Origin: Verrucomicrobiales bacterium
GTDB taxonomy: Bacteria > Verrucomicrobiota > Verrucomicrobiia > Verrucomicrobiales > DEV007
NCBI GenBank assembly: GCA_002698785.1
Contig: PAAG01000019.1
Span: forward strand, 310,001 to 374,000
Direction of reading: 5' to 3'
DNA: 64,000 nucleotides
The position numbers and the translations under genes were made by a program. The notes under the pieces were generated by a model. That model made no database searches. It was not told the DNA's origin and worked only from the letters and a program-made list of their open reading frames with translations. This document shows, piece by piece, positions 1 to 8,256 of the stretch. Each line of letters opens with the position of its first letter. Positions within the stretch are counted from its first letter, which is position 1.

Positions 1-1
1 G

Positions 2-814
2 CGCCTCGAACGTGTATCAGAGGAGCTGAATCAGAAGCCAGACGCTCTCGATCTTTATGATGATGCCGGTGCGGCTGCCGACAGGCTGGGCAATGGAAAA
101 GCTGCAATCGAATGGATGAGGAAGAAGAAAGCCATTCTAGAGAAGCAAAATATCCCGGACACTGCTGAGCATACGTATCGCTACCACGCGAATTTGGGAA
201 CATTCCTGTTTCACCATTGGATTCGGTCAGGCGCATCTGATGACCAAATTGATATGGCAAAAGAAGGTCGTGACCACATCGCGAATGCCATTGAGCTGAA
301 TCCGGATGCCCACTTCGGTCGCGAGAAATTTCAACTGATGGCCATGGACTGGATCATCGAGAAAGATCAACAGAGCTTCAGCTTCATTGACGGCTACCAA
401 GATGATCTTGATTCTGCAATTGAGGGAGTGTCCGGCCTGATTCGCCTCGGGAATGGGTGGAACAGTCCGGACGTGTTTCTTGCTTTGAATACATTGCTTC
501 TGAGGAAACACGAGGCGTATCTTGCCACGATGGCATTTTCTCGGGCTCAAGTATTGTTATCCAGTGGACGTCGCTCGTTTTCTATCGCAGTCAACAAGAG
601 CGAGCATCTCTATGACGATCCCTTTCGTCGAATACAGGATCAGTCATACCAAAAGTTGCTTCGTAACTTTTACCAGAAAGCGAGGGCGGAGGCTGACAAT
701 TGGCAGGCTGCTCGATTTGCCTATATGGAGGGGAAATTTGCGAAAGGACTCCACCCTGATAACGATCCGGACTTCTGGGATAACTTTTCTTATGCCGGGA
801 AGCCCCCCCTCTAA
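2..814 (+). CDS. TPR-like helical repeat protein, 5' end outside window
   Basis: The reading frame is open from base 2, so the gene begins upstream of the window; the ATG at 116 is probably internal. The visible part is about 270 residues of alternating helices rich in Ala, Leu, Tyr and Arg, with TPR-like spacing such as ALDLYDDAGAAADRLGNGKA and FHHWIRSGASDDQIDMAKEG. This suggests a repeat scaffold for protein-protein contact. No catalytic motif, signal peptide or membrane segment is visible in the retained part. It ends just before a strong hairpin. The family is not recognised; the TPR call rests on residue pattern only. Confidence 0.6.
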   Translation, partial: RLERVSEELNQKPDALDLYDDAGAAADRLGNGKAAIEWMRKKKAILEKQNIPDTAEHTYRYHANLGTFLFHHWIRSGASDDQIDMAKEGRDHIANAIELNPDAHFGREKFQLMAMDWIIEKDQQSFSFIDGYQDDLDSAIEGVSGLIRLGNGWNSPDVFLALNTLLLRKHEAYLATMAFSRAQVLLSSGRRSFSIAVNKSEHLYDDPFRRIQDQSYQKLLRNFYQKARAEADNWQAARFAYMEGKFAKGLHPDNDPDFWDNFSYAGKPPL

Positions 815-824
815 GCCTAAGAAC

Positions 825-858
825 AAAAAAGCCACAACCCGTTGAGGTTGTGGCTTTT
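825..858. terminator. bidirectional intrinsic terminator
   Basis: Perfect 9-bp stem GCCACAACC / GGTTGTGGC with a CGTTGA loop. It is flanked by A6 on the left and T4 on the right, so it can end both the plus-strand TPR-like gene and the minus-strand tRNA transcript. Confidence 0.85.
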
Positions 859-865
859 AAAGAAG

Positions 866-939
<74 letters not shown>

Positions 940-974
940 ATTTGGAAAGTGTTGCGCCGGTTAGGCGGGAGGGG

Positions 975-1002
975 ACTATCATGGAGATCCAGAGTTTCGC
1001 AA
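975..1002 (-). promoter_or_regulatory. possible promoter of tRNA-fMet
   Basis: On the minus strand TTGCGA and GATAGT are separated by 16 bp, about 35 bp upstream of the tRNA. The -10 is a weak match, so this is tentative. The rest of 940-1068 holds nothing else I can support. Confidence 0.3.
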
Positions 1003-1068
1003 GAATTTTTTGGGAACTTCTCTGTCGAAGAAAAAGATAAAGAGTAAGAAATGGATTAAGAAGCGGGT

Positions 1069-2142
1069 CTAAACGGCTTTCCCTACGATCACGCTTCGAT
1101 CTCCGCCGGTTTCTTTGTGGGTGAGCATCCTGAATCCAGTGTGCTCGAGGCAAGCCTCGATCTCGGCCACAGAGTAGCACCTTCCCTGCGTGCTGTGGGC
1201 GAGGATGCAGGAATACTCCGCCACGGGAAGTGGCCCGGTCTTTTCGGCGTTGAGGAAGGTTTCGTGAATGAGGACAATTCCCCCATCGGCAATGTGCTTT
1301 CGGGAGCGGCGGAGCAACTTCACAATGTCAGGAACATCCCAATCGTGCATGACGTTGGAGAAAAGGTGAATTTCGCAGTCAGCAGGCCAGTCGTCAGTGA
1401 ACATATTCCCCACCTCGACTTCGACGCGGTCGGAGAGCCCCCTTTTTTCGATGTGCTCGCGAGCAATGGCGTCGACGGGTTCCTGTTCCAAGACATAGGC
1501 GATAAGGTCGGGATTGTTTGCGGCGAGTGCGCAGGCGTATACGCCGGAACCGCCTCCAATGTCGAGAAGCGGACCACCGGACCGGGTGTATTCTTTGACC
1601 GCTTCGGCGAGCTTTTTCCCCAGGAAAACTCCTCGGCAATCCATGGCGGCGGTGAAGGTGGTAGCGAAGTCATTTTCAAGCATCGCATCGTGCCAATCGC
1701 CTTCAGCTTCGTCGAGACCTCCCCAGTGCGCGGGCTTTCCTGTCTGGAGAACTTTGATGTAGTCCTGGACTACGGGGCGGTCCCGCAGGGAGGAATAGTA
1801 AGGGGTGAGATTCCAAGGGGAATCGTCGCAGAGGTGTTCCCGAGCGAGTCCCGTAACGATCAGCGTCCCGTCGTCCTGCTCGTGAATGTAGCGGTTGGCT
1901 TTGCAGAGGGTGATGAGTACGTCAGCAGGACGGCTCGCCCAGTCGTAGTGCTCGCAGATTTCGTCGATGGTACCGGGGTTGTCGCGGAGGTAGTTGAAAA
2001 GTTTACATTCCACTATCGCCGCCGTAAGAAGATCGGCGGCGTAGATCCCATCGCGATAGCGCAAGATCGATGTGGGATCGGTCCGGGGGAGAAGGTCGAG
2101 ACCAGTCATCCATGAATCAAATGCGTTCCTGAATTTCCGCAA
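1069..2142 (-). CDS. SAM-dependent O-methyltransferase (Methyltransf_2 type)
   Basis: A 357-residue protein of the hydroxyneurosporene/acetylserotonin O-methyltransferase type. The N-terminal ~100 residues form the dimerisation winged helix (start DGIYAADLLTAAIVECKLF). Motif I, LLDIGGGSG, lies near residue 192 and starts the Rossmann SAM-binding domain. It is followed by the acidic VLEQEPVDAIA and the conserved block LFSNVMHDWDVPDIVKLLR, typical of this family. Length matches the family. The substrate cannot be told from sequence; related enzymes methylate hydroxyl groups of small aromatic or isoprenoid molecules. It lies 43 nt downstream of the E1-beta gene and could share its transcript. 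Confidence 0.85.
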   Translation of the reverse strand: MRKFRNAFDSWMTGLDLLPRTDPTSILRYRDGIYAADLLTAAIVECKLFNYLRDNPGTIDEICEHYDWASRPADVLITLCKANRYIHEQDDGTLIVTGLAREHLCDDSPWNLTPYYSSLRDRPVVQDYIKVLQTGKPAHWGGLDEAEGDWHDAMLENDFATTFTAAMDCRGVFLGKKLAEAVKEYTRSGGPLLDIGGGSGVYACALAANNPDLIAYVLEQEPVDAIAREHIEKRGLSDRVEVEVGNMFTDDWPADCEIHLFSNVMHDWDVPDIVKLLRRSRKHIADGGIVLIHETFLNAEKTGPLPVAEYSCILAHSTQGRCYSVAEIEACLEHTGFRMLTHKETGGDRSVIVGKAV

Positions 2143-2185
2143 GTATTAAGGAAGCAGGAAGTTTCTACTCTCGAAGTCGAGGCGC

Positions 2186-3151
2186 TTACAGGTGAAGCAG
2201 GGAGCGAATTGAATCTGCGATGCTCTGGGCGGTGGGGCGGTGGGTTTTCCAGAGATTCGGATGGTAAGGAATTGGCGTGTCGCGGCAGTTTAGACGCTGA
2301 GGCGGAGCATCGAGCAGGTGAAAGCCTTCGCTGACGACCCGGGCGACTACTTCAGCGGTGACACCTCCCCACGGGAAGCCTTCGCCCACGGCGAGGAGAC
2401 GCCCGGTCCTGGCAACTGAGCCAAGAATCGTGTCTGTATCTATCGGTTTTACAGTGCGCAGGTCGACAATTTCAATCTCCCAGCCTTCTGAGGATAACTC
2501 TTCGGCGACCTTGAGACACTCGTGAAGCATGGCGCTGTAGGTCACCACTGTGGCATGGCGGCCGGGACGCAGGATTTGCGCTTTTCCAACGGGAAGGGCT
2601 TTCTCAGGCAGTTCTTTTGCCTTGAGGTGGCGGTAGAGGAATTTGTGCTCGCAGAAAATCACGGGATCGTCGATCTCGATGGCCTCAAGCAGCATGTGGT
2701 AGGCGTCTTCCACTGTTGCTGGGGTCATCACTATGAGACCGGGATAGTGAGCGTAGATGGATTCCAGATTCTGGCTATGGAAAGGGCCGGAACCTTCGGT
2801 CCCCCCTGAGGGCAGGCGCACGACAAGAGGACATCGAACGCCGGTCCGGTAGTAAAGCGTAGCGGCCTGATTGATGATTTGATTGAACGCAATCGAAGAG
2901 AAATCGGCGAACTGCATTTCGACGATGGGACGCATGCCTTCGATAGCGGCCCCTACGGCGGAACCAAGCATGGCGTCTTCGCTGATGGGGGCGTCGAGAA
3001 CCCGCCCCGGGTATTCGTCGGCGAGGCTCTTCGTTGCTTTGAAAGCACCACCAAATCCGGCGATGTCCTGTCCGTAGATGTAGACAGAATCATTTTCGGC
3101 AAGGGCTTTGGATTGCGCCCTTCGAATCGCTTCGACGTAGGTAATAGCCAT
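2186..3151 (-). CDS. alpha-ketoacid dehydrogenase E1 component, beta subunit
   Basis: A 321-residue transketolase-like beta subunit of a thiamine-diphosphate 2-oxoacid dehydrogenase. The N-terminal pyrimidine-binding domain contains DAPISEDAMLGSAVGAAIEG and VEMQFADFSSIAFNQIINQA. The C-terminal domain has EIVDLRTVKPIDTDTILGSV and AEVVARVVSEGFHLLDAPPQ, both diagnostic of PdhB/BkdB/AcoB. With an alpha subunit this would decarboxylate a 2-oxoacid and pass the acyl group to lipoyl-E2. Neither an E1-alpha nor an E2 gene is adjacent, which is unusual. Neighbours on the same strand are a Gfo/Idh oxidoreductase upstream and an O-methyltransferase downstream. The substrate is undetermined. Confidence 0.88.
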   Translation of the reverse strand: MAITYVEAIRRAQSKALAENDSVYIYGQDIAGFGGAFKATKSLADEYPGRVLDAPISEDAMLGSAVGAAIEGMRPIVEMQFADFSSIAFNQIINQAATLYYRTGVRCPLVVRLPSGGTEGSGPFHSQNLESIYAHYPGLIVMTPATVEDAYHMLLEAIEIDDPVIFCEHKFLYRHLKAKELPEKALPVGKAQILRPGRHATVVTYSAMLHECLKVAEELSSEGWEIEIVDLRTVKPIDTDTILGSVARTGRLLAVGEGFPWGGVTAEVVARVVSEGFHLLDAPPQRLNCRDTPIPYHPNLWKTHRPTAQSIADSIRSLLHL

Positions 3152-3174
3152 GTTTTGGGTTGAGGCGCAACGGT

Positions 3175-3209
3175 TGCCTCAACTTGCGTGGAACGCAAGA
3201 GTTGAGGCA
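3175..3209. repeat. large imperfect hairpin upstream of E1-beta gene
   Basis: TGCCTCAACTTGCGT pairs with ACGCAAGAGTTGAGGCA across a GGA loop; the right arm carries two extra bases. A partial extra copy, TTGAGGCGCAACGGTTGCCTCAA, precedes it. No T-run follows, so it is a repeat or mRNA-processing structure rather than a clear terminator. Confidence 0.6.
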
Positions 3210-3230
3210 CAAAGGGATATGGCACAGAGG
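3207..3230. repeat. dispersed intergenic repeat, copy 1
   Basis: A 24-nt unit beginning GCACAAAGGG and ending GCACAGAGG. It matches 21 of 24 bases with the unit at 6370-6393. It continues as CACAAAGAGCAC, a further degenerate half-unit. It sits in the 123-bp space between the Gfo/Idh and E1-beta genes. Confidence 0.7.
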
Positions 3231-3274
3231 CACAAAGAGCACCGAAGTCCGGGAGCAATCTCCCTTTCGCCCAA

Positions 3275-4303
3275 TCACCCGATTTCGGAGAGTTTGACGG
3301 GACGGTTCTCTTTGGCGGAGAGGTCGCAGGCGAAGAGGACTCGAAAGGTCTCGAGTGCAGTGGCCATGCTGGTTCTGGGCATGTCTTCGCCTTTATCGAC
3401 GGCGTCGAAGAAGGCCTGAAACTGGGCTTGATACGGGTGGTCGGCAACGTCGCCGGAATCAGCCATGGCCATGGGGAGGTCAGCCCACTTTTTGTCCCGG
3501 AGACCGAGCTTCGTTGAGTAGAGCTTGTTGTCGAGAAGACTGCCTTCGCTTCCCACCAGATGGGTGTGGAGGTAGTAGGGCTGCAGGCAATCGATAACTG
3601 ACGCGACTTTACCGACGGCACCGTTGGCGAACTTCAGGATCGCTGCAGTGGTGGTGGCGTATTCGTATTTCTGGAAAATCTCGTGCTTTGATGTGGTCTG
3701 GTAGGCGGTGACCTCTTCGACTTCGGCATCCATACAGAGAAGAAGTGCATCGAGAGCGTGACAACCAGCCGAGAGAAGGCTGCTGCCTCCGTTTTCGACA
3801 GTGGTGTTCCAGCGATACTGCCCATACCAAGGTCCGATGCCATGGTAGTAGTCGACTTCGCCATAGTGAAGATCGCCGACGAGTCCCTGCCCGATGATGT
3901 TTGTCGTAGTGAGAAACTGGCTGATATAACGAAGCTCGAAGCAGACACAGGCTTTTACTCCATTGGCTACGACTGCGTCGTTGATGGCTTTGCAATCCTC
4001 CCAGGTCAGGGCCATGGGCTTTTCGAGGATGATGTGTTTCCCGGCATTCGCCGCAGCAACGGCCTGCTCCCGGTGCTGGTTCGGGTAGCTGGTGATGGAC
4101 ACGACATCGATGTCTGATGCGAGCATGTCGTCCAGGCTGGTGTAGGTTTTGATCTCGCTACCATGTGCAGCTGAAACTTCAGCGTCATCAAGAGATCTGG
4201 ATGAGAAGATGGCCGAAACAGTCCCCTGATCCGTTCCATTGATTGCGTCTGCGTGAGCAGTAGCTGCCCAGCCATAGCCGATAATTCCAACACGATATGC
4301 CAT
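3275..4303 (-). CDS. Gfo/Idh/MocA family oxidoreductase
   Basis: A 342-residue NAD(P)-dependent dehydrogenase. The N-terminal Rossmann fold shows VGIIGYGWAATAHADAI near residue 5. The family EKP signature follows as HIILEKPMALTWEDCKAI near residue 94, with the catalytic-site lysine. The C-terminal alpha/beta domain carries GGSSLLSAGCHALDALLLCM, the usual substrate-side histidine region. Members oxidise or reduce sugars, inositols or related polyols; the substrate is not predictable here. It is the first gene of the minus-strand group with E1-beta and the O-methyltransferase. Upstream lies the end of a secreted TPM-like protein gene. Confidence 0.88.
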   Translation of the reverse strand: MAYRVGIIGYGWAATAHADAINGTDQGTVSAIFSSRSLDDAEVSAAHGSEIKTYTSLDDMLASDIDVVSITSYPNQHREQAVAAANAGKHIILEKPMALTWEDCKAINDAVVANGVKACVCFELRYISQFLTTTNIIGQGLVGDLHYGEVDYYHGIGPWYGQYRWNTTVENGGSSLLSAGCHALDALLLCMDAEVEEVTAYQTTSKHEIFQKYEYATTTAAILKFANGAVGKVASVIDCLQPYYLHTHLVGSEGSLLDNKLYSTKLGLRDKKWADLPMAMADSGDVADHPYQAQFQAFFDAVDKGEDMPRTSMATALETFRVLFACDLSAKENRPVKLSEIG

Positions 4304-4384
4304 GTGCGCATTGAAGAGACACCAAGGCCTTTCGGCAACGGAAAATTACGCCCCTTTTGCGGTAGTGGGGCTACGCAATCCCGA

Positions 4385-5572
4385 TCAGTGAGAGGTATGA
4401 TCGCTGATATCGAAGGACATCCCGACAAAGCTGCCACCGGAATATTCTCCGCCGAGTCGTGGAACGACGTCGAAGTTTGGAAAGATAAGAGGTTTTCCGG
4501 GGACTTTTTCCCGGCTTCGCCACCAAAGGGCAAGCCAACCGAAAAATCCGAACAGGCAGATCCCCGCCAAAACGAGGAGAACAGTCACGACGAACGGAAC
4601 CCATTGGCCGGAGTCTTCGACGAAGATTCCCGGGACATACTCACGAAGTAGTTCGGGAGCATCCTCGGATGCAGGCATTTCGTGAAGCTCAGAGGAGGCG
4701 ACTTTCTCCTTGGCCTCGCTGCCTTCGGCATCGGCAAGACGTGTCAGCCAGTAAAGCTGGATACTGAGTTCGATGGCCATTTTCTCGACCTGATCGGGCG
4801 CATCATCCGTGGCGGCACCTTCCCGTAGGCAATACTGGCCGATGCGCTCAAAAACGGAAGTCGGCAGGGCAGATCGAACTTTCTCACTAAAGACGAATTC
4901 CGTTCTCTCGGGCTGCTCACGGTAGTAGAGCATCATGACCGTTGGCTGGTCGGAGAACCACTCTTTATGCAGTGCGTTGAGATTTACGTCTTCCGGAATG
5001 GTCTGGGTCTCGCCTACGACCATCACATAGATGTGGAAATTTGATTCATCGGAGTGGAACTCGAGGAATCGCTTGATGTCGTTGGACTTCTGCTCGGTGA
5101 GAAGACGCTGAGGGTCGATCAGATAATCGACTGGCTTGTAGGCGAAATAAAGGTCTTCCAGTTCGCCTTCGATTGGTGGAAGGGGTTCGTAGGCGACCAC
5201 CTCTTCCTCAAGGATTTCTTCCTCTACCACATCAGCTTCATCCGTTTTGGCCACCTCCTGAGAGCCGGCGGCATCTTCGCCTGCGGCCTCAGTTGCACCT
5301 TCTTCGGTATCGAGAACCGGGCCGTAGAAACGAGTTGGATTCGGTTGAGGAACCGTGGAATCGTTTTCGCTGTTCGACGCCTCTGCCACTGTCGCATCGT
5401 CTTCCTCTTCGCCATCAGGCTGATTGGGAAGGAGTCCAACCGGGAAAAGCCCACCACCCAACGCAAATCTCTCCGATTCAGTAGGTTCGGCCCATTCCGG
5501 CATTTCTACCGAAGCGGAGAGCGCAAACCCAGGAATCGCGAGACAAAGTAAGAGTGGTCGAAGGTGTCTCAT
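4385..5572 (-). CDS. secreted/membrane-anchored TPM-domain-like protein
   Basis: A 395-residue envelope protein. Residues 1-20 form a signal peptide (LLLCLAIPGFALSA). A long acidic low-complexity linker follows (Glu/Asp/Ala, about residues 40-130). A globular domain resembling TPM (YgcG/Psb32-type) begins at VDYLIDPQRLLTEQKSNDIK and contains FHIYVMVVGETQTIPEDV. Near residue 340 there is one transmembrane helix (VTVLLVLAGICLFGFFGWLA) followed by a basic cytoplasmic tail. The bulk therefore faces the periplasm. It is 27 nt downstream of a second TPM-domain gene, and the two probably form an operon. The function of the domain here is unknown. Confidence 0.65.
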   Translation of the reverse strand: MRHLRPLLLCLAIPGFALSASVEMPEWAEPTESERFALGGGLFPVGLLPNQPDGEEEDDATVAEASNSENDSTVPQPNPTRFYGPVLDTEEGATEAAGEDAAGSQEVAKTDEADVVEEEILEEEVVAYEPLPPIEGELEDLYFAYKPVDYLIDPQRLLTEQKSNDIKRFLEFHSDESNFHIYVMVVGETQTIPEDVNLNALHKEWFSDQPTVMMLYYREQPERTEFVFSEKVRSALPTSVFERIGQYCLREGAATDDAPDQVEKMAIELSIQLYWLTRLADAEGSEAKEKVASSELHEMPASEDAPELLREYVPGIFVEDSGQWVPFVVTVLLVLAGICLFGFFGWLALWWRSREKVPGKPLIFPNFDVVPRLGGEYSGGSFVGMSFDISDHTSH

Positions 5573-5599
5573 CCGGGATAACTGTGAGAGAAATTGATC

Positions 5600-6259
5600 T
5601 TACGCAGTTCTCTTTGTTTCCGTTTCGGTTCGGGACGAAATACCCGGTATGAGGTGTGGGGGAAGATCGAGAATGTTTTTGGGTGGCTCGACCTTCTTGC
5701 TCTTTTGTTTTCCTGAGACGTGCTTTCTCAGTTTCCGGCCGTTCCGTTTCAGAACTTTGGCCAGTTTCAGGAAAATGGTCTGTAGCGCTTCGCCATACTC
5801 TTCGTTGATGAGGTTCGGCCGGGCAGCCACGAGCGCTTTATACGCGTCTTCGTCAGAAATGAGGACTTCAGCGAAGTATCCGAGGGAGATTCCGATTTGC
5901 TTGGTAGTCATATCCATGACTAAGAGGATCGCATTTTCATTCGGCCGGGCGTATTCCGCTCCCCTGACCTGCCCGTGATTGAGGAGCCAGAATCCCAACT
6001 CACTTAGACTGAGATGACTGGGCAGATTGCCGAGGTAGGCGCAGAAGAGCATCTGGGGAAAACGGAGTTCCAACCCGTCTAGCACGGCGGCAAGCTCGTC
6101 ACGGTCGTGTTTTCGCAGGCAGGCTGCGGCGTCTGTAACTCTGTTGAGCATCACTCGATTAGATCCGTATGTAGATGATGCTTGGAAATCGCTGTACCCG
6201 CAGGAATAGCAACTTTCTGCCTCGTGATCAACGGGTCGCATGCAGCTTGGACATTTCAT
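5600..6259 (-). CDS. zinc-ribbon TPM-domain protein
   Basis: A 219-residue cytoplasmic protein. The N-terminus is a four-cysteine zinc ribbon (CPSC at 3-6 and CYSCG at 17-21). A TPM-like domain follows, including LRFPQMLFCAYLGNLPSHLS, NENAILLVMDMTTKQIGISL and GYFAEVLISDEDAYKAL. The C-terminus is basic. It is the first gene of a two-gene unit with the secreted TPM-like protein at 4385-5572. Consensus-like promoter elements and an inverted repeat lie upstream. TPM domains act as phosphatases or chaperone-like photosystem repair factors elsewhere; no activity can be assigned here. Confidence 0.65.
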   Translation of the reverse strand: MKCPSCMRPVDHEAESCYSCGYSDFQASSTYGSNRVMLNRVTDAAACLRKHDRDELAAVLDGLELRFPQMLFCAYLGNLPSHLSLSELGFWLLNHGQVRGAEYARPNENAILLVMDMTTKQIGISLGYFAEVLISDEDAYKALVAARPNLINEEYGEALQTIFLKLAKVLKRNGRKLRKHVSGKQKSKKVEPPKNILDLPPHLIPGISSRTETETKRTA

Positions 6260-6301
6260 TGCAACAATTCCTAAGAAACCCCTGGTTTTCTTTAAATTAT
6301 T

Positions 6302-6339
6302 AGATTTCTAAGATTATAAAGAAATCTTAACTACGTCAA
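6302..6339 (-). promoter_or_regulatory. sigma-70-like promoter with overlapping inverted repeat
   Basis: On the minus strand a perfect TATAAT (6313-6318) lies 15 bp from TTGACG (6334-6339), a slightly short spacer. An inverted repeat AGATTTCT / AGAAATCT (6302-6309 and 6320-6327) straddles the -10, so a repressor site is plausible. It points into the TPM gene pair. Confidence 0.55.
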
Positions 6340-6369
6340 GGGATTTTAGTGGTGAAGAAAGGCTTTAGA

Positions 6370-6393
6370 GCACAAAGGGGTAAAGCACAGAGG
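6370..6393. repeat. dispersed intergenic repeat, copy 2
   Basis: This matches the unit at 3207-3230 in 21 of 24 bases. A degenerate copy in the opposite orientation appears at about 6440-6480 (GCGCCTTTTTCC, TGTCTCAGTGCC). The stretch 6340-6492 therefore looks like an imperfect inverted-repeat element with no gene. Confidence 0.6.
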
Positions 6394-6492
6394 GGCCGAA
6401 TGCTCCAATGCGCGCTAAAAACTAGAGCTCGCGAAAGCCCTGCACTTTGCGCCTTTTTCCTATGTGTCTCAGTGCCTGCGGCACCGTTGACA

Positions 6493-7269
6493 CTAGATAG
6501 ACATCGCGGAGAAACCTCCGTCGACGATCATTTCGATACCGGTGATGAAAGACCCGGCATTTTCAGAGGCGAGTAGAAGAGTTGCACCGATCAGCTCATG
6601 AGCTTCTCCGAAACGATTCGCTGGGGTGTGCCCCATAATGGCGGCAACTCGATCCTCGGTGAGGACTTTTCGGTTTTGTTCAGCAGGGAAAAATCCGGGC
6701 ACGAGAGTATTCACGCGGACTTTCTGCTCGGCCCACTCACGAGCCAGGTTTTTGGAGAGGTTGTGAACGGCTGCCTTGCTGGCGGAGTAGGTAAAAACCT
6801 TGCTCAGCGGTCCCAGACCGGAGATGGAGCCGATATTGATGATCGATCCCCCACCCTGCTCAAGCATGTGTTTTCCGAAGATCTGGCAGCTTCGGAGGAC
6901 TGCGGAAAGATTGATATCGAGAATGCGGGCAAATTCCTCGTCGTCGATATCCAGGACGGGCGTCGGAGAATTGACCCCGGCTCCGTTGACGAGGATATCA
7001 ACCTTTCCCGTGCGCTCGACTACATTCTCCAGAAGAGCGGAGAGGGAATCCCGTGAGGAGACGTCTGCAGACACGAAGAACGCCCTTCCGCCAGCTGCAT
7101 CAATTTCTCGGAGGCGCTCGGCACCTTTTTCCTCACTGCGCCCTACAACGACGACTTCGGCGCCAGCCTGGGCAATGCCCTTGGCCATTTCTCCGCAGAG
7201 AACACCGGTTCCGCCGATTACTACAGCGGTCTTGCCTTCGAGCGAAAAGAGGTTTTCCAGAAATTGCAT
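6493..7269 (-). CDS. SDR family NAD(P)-dependent oxidoreductase
   Basis: A 258-residue classical short-chain dehydrogenase. The cofactor glycine motif is [17 protein letters not shown] near residues 16-32. [19 protein letters not shown] corresponds to the NAG motif. The catalytic Ser lies in [11 protein letters not shown], and the Tyr-Lys pair in [19 protein letters not shown] near residue 160. The C-terminal [20 protein letters not shown] matches sugar-acid dehydrogenases such as the gluconate 5-dehydrogenase / mannonate group, a plausible but unproven specificity. It is a single gene in its strand run, 45 nt before the pssA stop codon. Confidence 0.88.
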   Translation of the reverse strand: MQFLENLFSLEGKTAVVIGGTGVLCGEMAKGIAQAGAEVVVVGRSEEKGAERLREIDAAGGRAFFVSADVSSRDSLSALLENVVERTGKVDILVNGAGVNSPTPVLDIDDEEFARILDINLSAVLRSCQIFGKHMLEQGGGSIINIGSISGLGPLSKVFTYSASKAAVHNLSKNLAREWAEQKVRVNTLVPGFFPAEQNRKVLTEDRVAAIMGHTPANRFGEAHELIGATLLLASENAGSFITGIEMIVDGGFSAMSI

Positions 7270-7314
7270 GCCGTTTTATAGAGCATGCGGAGCCGGGGTC
7301 AATGGCCGGTTCGT

Positions 7315-8175
7315 CTACGCGACAGATTCTTCGTCGTCATCGTCGATGGAGACGGTCTCAAATTCATCTGTGCTTCCCTCCTCGATTTCTTTCTGCCACT
7401 TCCGGGAAATCCACGGACGAACCAAGCCGTAAGTTAGATAGCTGACGAAAATGGCGAGCGGAACGAATTCATAGAATTGCACAGCGCTCACGAGCACGAT
7501 AATGGCAGCAAAGAGCCAGACGAGAGAACGCTTGGCCTTCCAGTTCACCAGTTTAAAACTCGGATAATGGAACTCGCTAAGCATCATGAATGATAGCAAG
7601 AGCATCAATACAAGCAGGACATATCTCCAGGCGCCGATCTCCTTTTCCCCCTCATTCAACCACAGGATAAACATCGTTAGTGATGCGATAAGTCCCGCCG
7701 CAGCCGGAATGGGAAATCCGACAAAATCTTTGCTCGGAACTTTCTCGTCGCTGTCCTCCGAAATCTGAGCGAGGCAGTTGAATCGCGCGAGGCGCATTCC
7801 CCCGCACAGGAGATAGATGAAGGCGATCGACCAGCCGAGACGGTTGTCGAAAGAACTGAGCACGATATCCATCACCAACAAAGCGGGCGCGATTCCGAAC
7901 GATACGATATCTGCCAGGGAGTCAAATTCCCTGCCGAACATGGACTCCTGCCCCTTTATTCGAGCGAGACGGCCGTCGAGCGCATCAAAGAAACACGCAC
8001 CAAGGATCAGGAAAATCGCGAGCTGAAAATCACTCGCTCCCCCAGCCGGATCCCTCATTCCCTCGAAAATCGTAACCACAGCACTGAAGCCGCAGGCGAG
8101 ATTGCCTGCTGTCATCAAATTTGGCAGTAGATATACCTGTGGATTGCTCCAGGGACCGGGAACGTGGCGTTTCAT
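7315..8175 (-). CDS. pssA: CDP-diacylglycerol--serine O-phosphatidyltransferase
   Basis: A 286-residue integral membrane enzyme that makes phosphatidylserine from CDP-diacylglycerol and L-serine, the committed step to phosphatidylethanolamine. The CDP-alcohol phosphotransferase signature D-G-x2-A-R-x8-G-x3-D-x3-D is complete from DGRLAR through FDSLAD near residues 64-90. At least six hydrophobic helices follow. The N-terminal VYLLPNLMTAGNLACGFSAV is characteristic of PssA subclass II. The C-terminal tail is acidic. It is divergently transcribed from the iron-sulfur operon across 81 bp. Confidence 0.92.
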   Translation of the reverse strand: MKRHVPGPWSNPQVYLLPNLMTAGNLACGFSAVVTIFEGMRDPAGGASDFQLAIFLILGACFFDALDGRLARIKGQESMFGREFDSLADIVSFGIAPALLVMDIVLSSFDNRLGWSIAFIYLLCGGMRLARFNCLAQISEDSDEKVPSKDFVGFPIPAAAGLIASLTMFILWLNEGEKEIGAWRYVLLVLMLLLSFMMLSEFHYPSFKLVNWKAKRSLVWLFAAIIVLVSAVQFYEFVPLAIFVSYLTYGLVRPWISRKWQKEIEEGSTDEFETVSIDDDDEESVA

Positions 8176-8256
8176 TGCTGTCTAAGGTCCGGTGCCGGGG
8201 GCGAAATAGCAAATTTCAAATGTAAATCCACTCGGATCGGTCCATACTACTAACCT

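Noticed and set aside
1117..2115. Long plus-strand open frame opposite the O-methyltransferase gene
   Set aside because: It is a complement of a well-supported methyltransferase with complete motifs; the plus-strand translation has no recognisable domain.
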